Made by a program: the position numbers and the translations under genes. Source: a virus. From it: a stretch of DNA of 27,877 nt. Location of the stretch: the IMG/VR virus record IMGVR_UViG_3300027525_000029, positions 1 to 27,877 of that record. One strand, 5' to 3'. The notes below the pieces were generated by a model that did not search any database, was not told the DNA's origin, and saw only the letters and a list, made by a program, of their open reading frames with translations. The number at the start of each line of letters is the position of its first letter. The stretch's first letter is position 1. Of the stretch, positions 22,411 to 27,877 are shown one piece after another.

Positions 22411-22921
22411 TACAAGCGGCAAGCCCGTTACCACTATCATAGAAAAACCAGTCCCGACCATTGAATATGTTGACAGATGGCGAACAGACACCGTTAGGTT
22501 TGTATCTAAGGAGTTTGTTACCGTAATGGATACAATCACCTCGGAGATAATAGTTAATCGCTTAGACACGTTGTTTTTAGTAGACACCGTTAGCATCGTT
22601 GAGGCTTGGCTAACAGAGATAGCTAAGTACGATACTACTATAGACCAAAAAAAAGCCAGTATTTCTTTAAACTGGCAAAACTACCAGAACAGGTCTGAGA
22701 ATCTAAAGGTAACCTACACACCTAAAAAGACTCCGTTAAAATGGGCATTGGGTATTCACGCAAACGCTGGTCTTTTAAGTAACTTCAAGAATAGATACGT
22801 CCCCCTTATGGGTGTCGGTCTACAGGGTACTGTTAAGAATGGATACTACGGTATTGACTATGGGTTTAATGGTGACCACTACATTGGGTTAAGGGTAGGC
22901 AGGAACTTCATCTCAAGATAG
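22301..22921 (+). CDS. Envelope protein with N-terminal TM and beta-like C-terminus, spanin candidate
   Basis: A 206-aa protein starting 110 bp inside the previous gene in another frame. It has one transmembrane helix at about 17-32 (Y-L-P-Y-L-I-A-F-L-M-G-V-I-V-A-W), then K-G-C-G-D; this is not a good lipobox, because W-K precedes G-C. A periplasmic part follows (about 40-150, E-K-P-V-P-T-I-E-Y-V and alternating V/T strands), then a C-terminus of short amphipathic Gly-rich strands (L-M-G-V-G-L-Q-G-T-V-K-N-G-Y-Y-G-I-D-Y and G-L-R-V-G-R-N-F) like outer-membrane beta-hairpins. It could link inner and outer membranes at lysis. Function is inferred from context. Confidence 0.6.
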   Translation: MNWILNNNIVKHLLKTYLPYLIAFLMGVIVAWKGCGDTSGKPVTTIIEKPVPTIEYVDRWRTDTVRFVSKEFVTVMDTITSEIIVNRLDTLFLVDTVSIVEAWLTEIAKYDTTIDQKKASISLNWQNYQNRSENLKVTYTPKKTPLKWALGIHANAGLLSNFKNRYVPLMGVGLQGTVKNGYYGIDYGFNGDHYIGLRVGRNFISR

Positions 22922-22925
22922 TTCG

Positions 22926-22933
22926 TATCTTTG
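22926..22933 (+). promoter_or_regulatory. Bacteroidota-type -7 element TATCTTTG
   Basis: An exact TAnnTTTG match within GTATCTTTGA, 4 bp after the stop of the preceding gene. Transcription would start near 22,937-22,939, which argues that the following gene begins at ATG 22,983 (about 45-nt leader) and not at ATG 22,938. No clear TTG is found 19-21 bp upstream. Confidence 0.5.
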
Positions 22934-22982
22934 ATGCATGAGAGCATCTACATTTATCTGCACGAACATCGAAGAAATTGAA

Positions 22983-23219
22983 ATGGCAAAGGAAGAGAAT
23001 GAGAAGCTTAATCTTCCATCTCCACCGCCACTTCCAAAACCAAATTACGAAGAATCAGTGGGTTGGTTTCACATAGAAGACGTCACAAGAGCTTACACTA
23101 GAAACATCAACAACAAAGCGGTGGCATCCCTTGTGTTCTCAGACGGGTCATACATGGACGTTAAGATGACATCTGAAATGGAGGATATGCTAGATATTCT
23201 TTTTAGAAATACCCTTTAG
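22983..23219 (+). CDS. Small protein of unknown function at the end of the rightward block
   Basis: A 78-aa protein. The frame is open from ATG 22,938, but the promoter-like element ends at 22,933, so the internal ATG at 22,983 (G-A-A-A-TGG-C-A context) is preferred. It has a Pro-rich N-terminus (L-P-S-P-P-P-L-P-K-P) followed by a compact beta/alpha unit: V-G-W-F-H-I-E-D-V-T-R-A-Y, A-V-A-S-L-V-F-S-D-G-S and a C-terminal helix. No family recognised. The own promoter-like site and the place after the lysis genes suggest separate control. The last 30 bp overlap the 3' end of the leftward HTH gene. Confidence 0.55.
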   Translation: MAKEENEKLNLPSPPPLPKPNYEESVGWFHIEDVTRAYTRNINNKAVASLVFSDGSYMDVKMTSEMEDMLDILFRNTL

Positions 23220-23564
23220 TCTATCTACAGCACGTAGGTCTTTACTTACCATTATTCCTGGGTCTATCTCAAAATACTTAGAGAAGAATGTAATCTCTAC
23301 AAGTGTAGGGTAAATTGCGTGTACCTCCCCCCACTTGTATAGCCTTCTTATAACAAATTTAAGCCCCATCTCGTTTAGCCATCTAACCATCTCGGTTACC
23401 TTTACGCCCTTCTTCTCGCACATATATAAAATATTGTCCTTGAACTGCCCTGCAAGTTCCTCAGACTGGTCGAACGCCTCCCTTGTCCAAAGCTGATTAC
23501 GAGACTGCATCCTCTCGTACACCTCATCAGTTATGGTTAGCTTTATTTTTTTCTTGTAAGCCAT
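23190..23564 (-). CDS. Divergent helix-turn-helix regulator (XRE-like)
   Basis: A 124-aa protein. A basic, strand-like start (K-K-K-I-K-L-T-I-T-D-E-V-Y-E-R-M) precedes a helical body from about 38: F-K-D-N-I-L-Y-M-C-E-K-K-G-V, K-V-T-E-M-V-R-W-L-N-E, then F-V-I-R-R-L-Y-K-W and the ending Y-P-T-L-V-E-I-T-F-F-S-K-Y-F-E-I-D-P-G-I. The last pattern is what follows the recognition helix in XRE-type domains (P-x-L-x-x-L-x-x-I-A-x-x-F). It may control the switch between the two convergent blocks. It lies downstream of an intrinsic terminator, so its transcription depends on read-through or a promoter inside the terminator. XRE membership is my judgement from pattern only. Confidence 0.55.
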   Translation of the reverse strand: MAYKKKIKLTITDEVYERMQSRNQLWTREAFDQSEELAGQFKDNILYMCEKKGVKVTEMVRWLNEMGLKFVIRRLYKWGEVHAIYPTLVEITFFSKYFEIDPGIMVSKDLRAVDRLKGISKKNI

Positions 23565-23567
23565 ATT

Positions 23568-23575
23568 TAAAGATA
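23568..23575 (-). promoter_or_regulatory. Possible -7 element (TATCTTTA) for the HTH gene
   Basis: Read on the minus strand, TATCTTTA differs from TAnnTTTG only in the last base. It ends 3 bp before the ATG of the HTH gene and overlaps the T-tract of the terminator. A transcript from it would be almost leaderless. Weak evidence. Confidence 0.25.
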
Positions 23576-23608
23576 ATAAAAAGCCCCATCATTACGACAG
23601 GGCTTCTT
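23574..23608 (-). terminator. Intrinsic terminator of the leftward replication operon
   Basis: On the minus strand AAGCCC (23,605-23,600) pairs with GGGCTT (23,586-23,581) across a 13-base loop and is followed by TTTATTAT. It lies 25 bp after the SSB stop codon. A GC-rich stem with a T-tract is the classic Rho-independent form. On the plus strand no T-tract follows the stem. Confidence 0.75.
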
Positions 23609-23629
23609 AACTAACTGATAATCAGATAC

Positions 23630-24022
23630 TTAAAAGGGTAGCGAATCCTCATCGTATCCTGCCGCTACTGCCTCTGGCTGAGTTGACCTCTTCTCCGTTC
23701 CACCAAGCATAGTCATATTGAATGCCTTTACTTCGGTATTGTACCTGTCGTTCCCTTCTTTATCTTGCCACTTACGTGTGGTAATACTCCCCTCAATATA
23801 TAATTTGTCTCCCTTATTTACATACTTCTCAACGATGTCTACAAGCTTTCCGTAGATAACGATGTTGTGCCATTCGGTCTTCTCCTGGCGGTCACCGTTT
23901 TTATCCTTGTACTTCTCAGACGTTGCCATAACAATGTTGGCTACCTTGCCGTTTGTTAATTGCTTAACCTCTGGGTCTTTACCTACGTTTCCGATTAGGA
24001 TTACTTTGTTTACTGAACTCAT
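23630..24022 (-). CDS. ssb: Single-stranded DNA-binding protein
   Basis: A 130-aa OB-fold protein. M-S-S-V-N-K-V-I-L-I-G-N-V-G-K-D-P-E is the standard SSB start, W-H-N-I-V-I-Y-G-K-L and G-D-K-L-Y-I-E-G-S-I-T-T-R-K-W follow in order, and the acidic tip D-E-D-S-L-P-F is intact. The tip normally recruits replication and repair partners. The linker is shorter than in host SSBs, so this is a compact phage version. It is the last gene before the terminator, 11 bp after the ERF gene, and would coat single strands made by the exonuclease and the helicase. Confidence 0.95.
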   Translation of the reverse strand: MSSVNKVILIGNVGKDPEVKQLTNGKVANIVMATSEKYKDKNGDRQEKTEWHNIVIYGKLVDIVEKYVNKGDKLYIEGSITTRKWQDKEGNDRYNTEVKAFNMTMLGGTEKRSTQPEAVAAGYDEDSLPF

Positions 24023-24033
24023 TTTACTTTGAT

Positions 24034-24627
24034 TTATTTAACTGATTTTCTGATTATATTTTCCGTAGCCTTGTCGATATCGTACATCTCAAGTGCTTTA
24101 TCTATTGATCCTTTAGGTGTATAAATCCATTTAAGTAGTTTGTTGTACTCAGCAGTACCTGCCATTACCTTTTTCTTTACTCCTGCCTTCTTCTCTACAG
24201 TGGTTGTCTTCCTTGGATTTACAGTAGAGTGAGTGTTTGTTGTGTCAGGGTCTTTGTTATCGTCAATCAACAGAAGCCCATTCAAAGCATACTTGCGAGC
24301 GTACGAGGAGGAGGCTCCAAAACACTGCCCAATACTCATCCCTTTTTGGTTAACATCTATCCCTGCGTACCCCTCTGAGGAGGCTATTAAAAAACGCTCT
24401 TTTGTTTTGGGGTCTATAGTAAAAATAGTTGCGTGTGCTTCCGTGTATGGTATCCCACATAGTTCGCTAACCTTATCGGTTAGATTTAAGCAAAGACCAT
24501 GCTTGTCAAGTAAAGGCTTTACAGCCTCAAGAATTTGCTCTACAGTTCGATATTTATACCCTCCAAACTTATTAAGCTCGGTCTTAGGAACATTGAGTTC
24601 GTTCTGTAGTTTTATTAGTTTTTCCAT
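24034..24627 (-). CDS. ERF-type single-strand annealing protein
   Basis: A 197-aa protein. L-N-K-F-G-G-Y-K-Y-R-T-V-E-Q-I (18-32), L-L-D-K-H-G-L and the signature G-Q-C-F-G-A-S-S-S-Y-A-R-K-Y-A-L-N-G-L-L (100-119) with D-D-N-K-D-P-D-T are those of the ERF superfamily of recombinases. A C-terminal basic tail follows. Such proteins anneal complementary single strands and work with a 5'-3' exonuclease. It sits between a YqaJ-type nuclease and SSB, with 18 bp to the nuclease stop and 11 bp to SSB, so the three form one recombination module. Confidence 0.9.
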   Translation of the reverse strand: MEKLIKLQNELNVPKTELNKFGGYKYRTVEQILEAVKPLLDKHGLCLNLTDKVSELCGIPYTEAHATIFTIDPKTKERFLIASSEGYAGIDVNQKGMSIGQCFGASSSYARKYALNGLLLIDDNKDPDTTNTHSTVNPRKTTTVEKKAGVKKKVMAGTAEYNKLLKWIYTPKGSIDKALEMYDIDKATENIIRKSVK

Positions 24628-24645
24628 TGCGCTAAAGTATAATTA

Positions 24646-25764
24646 TTAGATGATATATCCTATTTCTCGGTCAATTTTTTCAAGCTCTACACCTATAGTG
24701 AACTCGTCTGGCTTGTTGATTCTTACGTCCAACATTTTAGTGTTATTGTTGGCACGTTGGTAGTATCTCATGTATCCATTCGCTGGGAACTCAATCTTCT
24801 CAACAGACTCCTTTCTGAACTCATTCTTTATCTTATTCTCAAGTTCACGCTTCTCTTTCTCAAGCTGTTTTATCATTGACTTAACTGTCTGAAGGTGCTT
24901 ACACTGCATTAGTAGGTCTTCATCTCCCTGCATTATCTCTTGCTCCACCTCGTGTGTCTCTGATATAAACGCTGAGTAGTGTTCGTTGTCGTTAGGTTCA
25001 GGCTCAAGGTGTTGGATAACTCCCATCCAGTCATCGTACTTGTCGTATTCTCCGTCTTCTTTAGCCTGCTCGGCTTGAATAAACGCCTGTCTTCCTTGTA
25101 TAACTCTCTTCCAAAAGTCATAGGTGCTTTCGGTTATCATCTCAATGATTCCCTCGTTACGTTCTATTGGAAATACCTTAAATCCTCTTCCGTCAATCAG
25201 TATAGCAATCTCAGCGTAGTCGCACTCCATTATCAACATCTGCTGATGAACCTGTATTATGTACATATCAGGAACGCCATCATACTTCTTGTAGACAAAA
25301 CCATTCATAGTCTTTATCTCAAGTGGACAAGGCTTGGTAGTTATCTCGTCAGACAATGTTCCGTCCTCGTTTAGCTTACGTGAACCCTTCTCAATAACCC
25401 TGTCCAGGTTGCAATACAGGTGTGGGTACTTAGGGTTCTGTACGAATCCCACAAGATGGTCAGCCTGGCGTATAATATTTCCACTCTCAAACTGCTCCAT
25501 ATACCCTTCCTCAGTTCCGTCATAGTAACGCCAAAGGTTAGCAACATATTCTTCTTGGTGTATCCCATGAAATGCAGGTGGAGACATAAAGTTCTCTGAT
25601 TCCATTGTTCCTACCTTCTCGTGGTACAACTGCATCGGTGTAGGTTTGTAAGGACTTATGCCACATACGATGGCGGCAGACGATGCTCCTAGACCGTTTT
25701 TTCTGTACTCGAACCACTCAGGGGTTCTGTCTTTAATTTCTGTTACCCATTCTTTCTTAATCAT
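24646..25764 (-). CDS. YqaJ-like (lambda Exo family) exonuclease
   Basis: A 372-aa protein. P-E-W-F-E-Y-R-K-N-G-L-G-A-S-S (15-29) is the YqaJ family start with the conserved Arg and G-x-G-[AG]-S, followed by I-S-P-Y-K-P-T. The catalytic E-x-K is at L-E-I-K-T (about 147-151), followed by Y-I-I-Q-V-H-Q-Q-M, which positions the Gln of the active site. The C-terminal third is a coiled-coil (E-K-E-K-R-E-L-E-N-K-I-K-N-E-F) and is longer than in minimal nucleases. It would resect dsDNA 5'-3' and hand single strands to the ERF protein. The G-A-S-S motif replaces the more common G-[GA]-S-D, as in some relatives. Confidence 0.9.
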   Translation of the reverse strand: MIKKEWVTEIKDRTPEWFEYRKNGLGASSAAIVCGISPYKPTPMQLYHEKVGTMESENFMSPPAFHGIHQEEYVANLWRYYDGTEEGYMEQFESGNIIRQADHLVGFVQNPKYPHLYCNLDRVIEKGSRKLNEDGTLSDEITTKPCPLEIKTMNGFVYKKYDGVPDMYIIQVHQQMLIMECDYAEIAILIDGRGFKVFPIERNEGIIEMITESTYDFWKRVIQGRQAFIQAEQAKEDGEYDKYDDWMGVIQHLEPEPNDNEHYSAFISETHEVEQEIMQGDEDLLMQCKHLQTVKSMIKQLEKEKRELENKIKNEFRKESVEKIEFPANGYMRYYQRANNNTKMLDVRINKPDEFTIGVELEKIDREIGYII

Positions 25765-25804
25765 ACTGCTAATTTAGTTTTTGTGTTCGTAATCTATTTA
25801 CGGT

Positions 25805-26053
25805 CTAAAACTTGCCCTTGTATTCAAGTATTTTTTTTAAGATAAACCTATCTCTACTTACATTGGACAAAGAATCTCTTTTATCGTAATAATTCCCAGA
25901 CCTTATTTTTCTCCAATCTTCTATACCTAAGTCGTGAGACTCAATAAATATCATTTTTCTCCAATACGATGGGCAGCTATTTTCTCTTAGATATGATTTT
26001 TTTTGCCACCATATATCTTTGTCAAACTTTTTTATTATTTCTTTATAAGTCAT
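25805..26053 (-). CDS. Small basic protein of unknown function
   Basis: An 82-aa, Lys/Arg/Trp/Tyr-rich protein (W-W-Q-K-K-S-Y-L-R-E-N-S and W-R-K-M-I-F-I-E-S-H-D-L-G). It starts 11 bp after the primase-helicase stop and ends 40 bp before the exonuclease start, so it is part of the leftward operon. Its DNA is more AT-rich than that of its neighbours (an insertion is possible). No family was recognised, and no HNH or zinc motif is visible. Confidence 0.55.
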   Translation of the reverse strand: MTYKEIIKKFDKDIWWQKKSYLRENSCPSYWRKMIFIESHDLGIEDWRKIRSGNYYDKRDSLSNVSRDRFILKKILEYKGKF

Positions 26054-26064
26054 TGTTTTTGTTT

Positions 26065-27877
26065 TTAAAATGGGACTTCCTCTTCGTCATCATTATACGG
26101 AAGCCTTGCGTTAATCATAGCCCTACTGTTAGGTACTGTGTATGCATTTTCATCTCTCTCTAAGGGGTTAATCTCATCGTCATAGAATCGACCTTTCATC
26201 ACATCGTATGTGAGCATAGCCTCTCCAGTAGTCCCGTTCAACTCCTTTTTCTTAATCTTCTGAGAGATAAACAGAGACGTAGAGTCTTGTGGTTGTGAGT
26301 TGTAGAATGGTCTGTGAAACATGATAATGTTGTCAGCCTTGTTATTCCACATAGCCCCACCTGCAAAATCATACACCCTCGGTGTCTTGTAGTCACCTGT
26401 ACGCTCATCCTTCTGTATGGAGCTGTTTGGGTGTGCTACAATCACCATGTAGACATTATTCTCCAAAGCAAACTTCTTCTGTACTCGGAAGAAGTCTTCA
26501 AGATACTGATCGTCACGCATTCTTGTACTTCTATCACGGTATATCGCATTAAACGGGTCAATCATACACCCATCGATGTTGTGCTTAATCATCGTCTCTA
26601 CAAACTTTCTGTTGATGTAGTCCTGACTTGGCATCTCTTTCTCAGGGTAGATGAAGAAAAACTTGTCGTTAATCTTCTCAGCAGCCTTGCGGTACTCATC
26701 CTCGGACATTTGGTTCTGATGATGCTTGTACGGTGACTTCCCCACCATAGCGTGAATCAATTGGTTGTAAAAGAACTTAGGTGGGTACTGTTCGGGAGAG
26801 AATATCGCCCACTTATACCCGTCCATCAAAGATTTCATAAGCATTAGCTGTAGCATCATCGTAGACTTGCCGAAGTTACCAATACCACCTACAATCGTTA
26901 TCTCACCACGCATCCATCTAAACCTTTCGTCAATACCTGGAAAGTGAGTTGTCTCACCCTTCTGATTTCCAGAGTGAAAGTCCTTGAGCATATCGTCAAA
27001 GATGTCGTTAAGGTATATCACATCCTCAAGCGGTCCGTCTAATGATTCAAGCTTCTCCTCTATGCTCTCCCTTGTTACGCTATGTATCAGTCTATCGTCA
27101 TCAGTAAACTCGGCAGTATTAAAGTCTGAGATGTAGTTTCTGTAGACAGAGTTTAGAATAACATCTAACTCCTTCACGGTAAACGAACCCCCACAGAAAT
27201 CGCCAATCATAGAGTCACGTACTTCATCTTTAGTAAGACCGAACCTCAGACATCCACAGGTAAGTTTGAATACGAAGTTGTTACGGTTACCTTCAAAGAA
27301 ACCTTCGCCCTTGTTAATCATCCACTTCTTTAGCTTCTCGTAGACGGTGTTGTTTGTCGTTACCTTGATGGGCATAGCCTCGTACACCTTCTCAACAAAC
27401 CTGTCATACACATCCCACTTCCTGGCAACATAAATCTTAGGGTCGTAAGACTCAAAGCATATCCTACTGAGGTTTCTTCCTGACGGGTCAAGGTCTTTAA
27501 AGTCCTCAAGAAGCGCATCAAAGTGTTCTAAGTGTCTCTCAGGCTCTGAAACTTGAACTAAAGCCTTAACGCCATTACCGCTTGGAGACACCCAACAAGA
27601 TACTACGTATTTGTTTCTCTTTAGTTCGGCTACCTTGTCAGCGATATTACAGTGGTCAAAGTCCAAGCATATCAATCCCGTGTATGAGATTATGTTGTTG
27701 TCGTTACGTGACTTGAATAAGCCCGAAAACAATGGAGACGGAAGGCTCTTCTTAACACTATCACGTTCTTCTCCGCTACCAAGTCTCCTTATCTGCTCAA
27801 CCTTTCCCCTGCTCTTACCTTGCTTGATTCGTTTTAGAGCTTGACCTACAGTAATCACATGAGAAGAGTCTACATCG
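26065..27877 (-). CDS. Primase-like/DnaB-type helicase fusion (start lies outside window)
   Basis: The frame is open through the window edge; residues D-V-D-S-S-H precede a GTG at 27,858, so that GTG is not proven as the start and the true one is probably upstream. The visible protein has about 603 residues. Numbering from the GTG: residues about 35-155 are BT4734/VirE_N-like, with I-S-Y-T-G-L-I-C-L-D-F-D-H and W-V-S-P-S-G-N-G-V-K-A, resembling archaeo-eukaryotic primase active sites. A middle helical part (about 170-290) follows. Then a RecA-like DnaB helicase: Walker A G-G-I-G-N-F-G-K-S-T (about 323-332), Walker B-like I-D-G-C-M-I-D-P-F, and I-V-A-H-P sensor. The acidic end D-D-E-E-E-V-P-F recalls an SSB-type tip. 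It is likely the replicative helicase of the phage with its own primase-related domain. Confidence 0.85.
   Translation of the reverse strand, partial: DVDSSHVITVGQALKRIKQGKSRGKVEQIRRLGSGEERDSVKKSLPSPLFSGLFKSRNDNNIISYTGLICLDFDHCNIADKVAELKRNKYVVSCWVSPSGNGVKALVQVSEPERHLEHFDALLEDFKDLDPSGRNLSRICFESYDPKIYVARKWDVYDRFVEKVYEAMPIKVTTNNTVYEKLKKWMINKGEGFFEGNRNNFVFKLTCGCLRFGLTKDEVRDSMIGDFCGGSFTVKELDVILNSVYRNYISDFNTAEFTDDDRLIHSVTRESIEEKLESLDGPLEDVIYLNDIFDDMLKDFHSGNQKGETTHFPGIDERFRWMRGEITIVGGIGNFGKSTMMLQLMLMKSLMDGYKWAIFSPEQYPPKFFYNQLIHAMVGKSPYKHHQNQMSEDEYRKAAEKINDKFFFIYPEKEMPSQDYINRKFVETMIKHNIDGCMIDPFNAIYRDRSTRMRDDQYLEDFFRVQKKFALENNVYMVIVAHPNSSIQKDERTGDYKTPRVYDFAGGAMWNNKADNIIMFHRPFYNSQPQDSTSLFISQKIKKKELNGTTGEAMLTYDVMKGRFYDDEINPLERDENAYTVPNSRAMINARLPYNDDEEEVPF

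Noticed and set aside
22938-23219. Start at ATG 22,938 for the last rightward gene
   Set aside because: The -7 element ends at 22,933, so a transcript from it would begin at or inside this codon. ATG 22,983 gives a normal leader. Only valid if the promoter is real.
26014-26021. TATCTTTG on the plus strand
   Set aside because: Inside the leftward 82-aa gene with no rightward gene after it. Such 8-mers arise by chance in AT-rich DNA.
24233-26736. Rightward frames of 131-140 codons at 24,233, 24,979 and 26,314
   Set aside because: They are antisense to the ERF, exonuclease and helicase genes, whose families are clear. Their translations look like random complement sequence.
1-27877. Lysogeny genes, CRISPR array, tRNA genes, insertion sequences
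   Set aside because: I looked for integrase motifs, spaced direct repeats, cloverleaf-like sequence and transposase motifs, and saw none.

Overview
The window looks like part of a tailed bacteriophage genome, most likely a short-tailed (podovirus-like) phage of a Bacteroidota host, plausibly a flavobacterium. The evidence for the host is indirect. The DNA is AT-rich and Shine-Dalgarno sequences are weak or absent. TAnnTTTG-type -7 elements (the Bacteroidota promoter signature) sit just upstream of three transcription-unit starts, and a BT4734/VirE_N-like primase-type domain is fused to a replicative helicase. I see no integrase, tRNA, rRNA, CRISPR array or insertion sequence.

Layout. (1) 1-14,596, rightward: the end of a tail or portal-vertex protein, a gp14-like Ala/Gln-rich protein, a 477-aa protein and one giant 3,872-aa gene. 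The order parallels T7 genes 12-14-15-16, so the last three are probably virion proteins ejected with the DNA. The giant protein is a polyvalent protein. It has a tandem N-terminal module, a hydrophobic Gly-rich region, an HExxH metallopeptidase, an ADP-ribosyltransferase-like domain, unassigned modules and a C-terminal LPD38-like domain. (2) 14,648-15,402: three very basic small proteins. (3) 15,406-21,326: tail-fibre and adhesin region with several Cys-rich proteins, a collagen-like fibre and a BspA/DUF285-repeat protein. (4) 21,323-22,921: lysis cassette with two holin-like membrane proteins, a Cys-rich microprotein with a TTG start, an M15 peptidase endolysin, and an overlapping pair of membrane proteins placed like Rz/Rz1 spanins. 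(5) 22,983-23,219: a small unknown gene with its own promoter-like site. (6) 27,877 down to 23,190, leftward: primase-helicase, small unknown protein, YqaJ-type exonuclease, ERF-type annealing protein, SSB, an intrinsic terminator, and a divergent HTH regulator. The rightward virion/lysis block and the leftward replication/recombination block converge at about 23.2 kb with a 30-bp tail-to-tail overlap.

How the genes work together. The leftward block replicates and recombines phage DNA: helicase with a primase-like domain, resection by YqaJ, annealing by ERF, and SSB. The rightward block builds the tail and ejection apparatus, recognises the host surface through the fibre and BspA-like proteins, and lyses the cell. 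The most interesting element is the giant polyvalent protein. Five copies of a G-x-[KQ]-x-R-[KI] type peptide separate its modules, and the modules between the first and fourth copies are visibly more AT-rich than the flanks. This suggests an exchangeable cassette of effector modules carried inside a virion protein, and possibly processed by the embedded protease.
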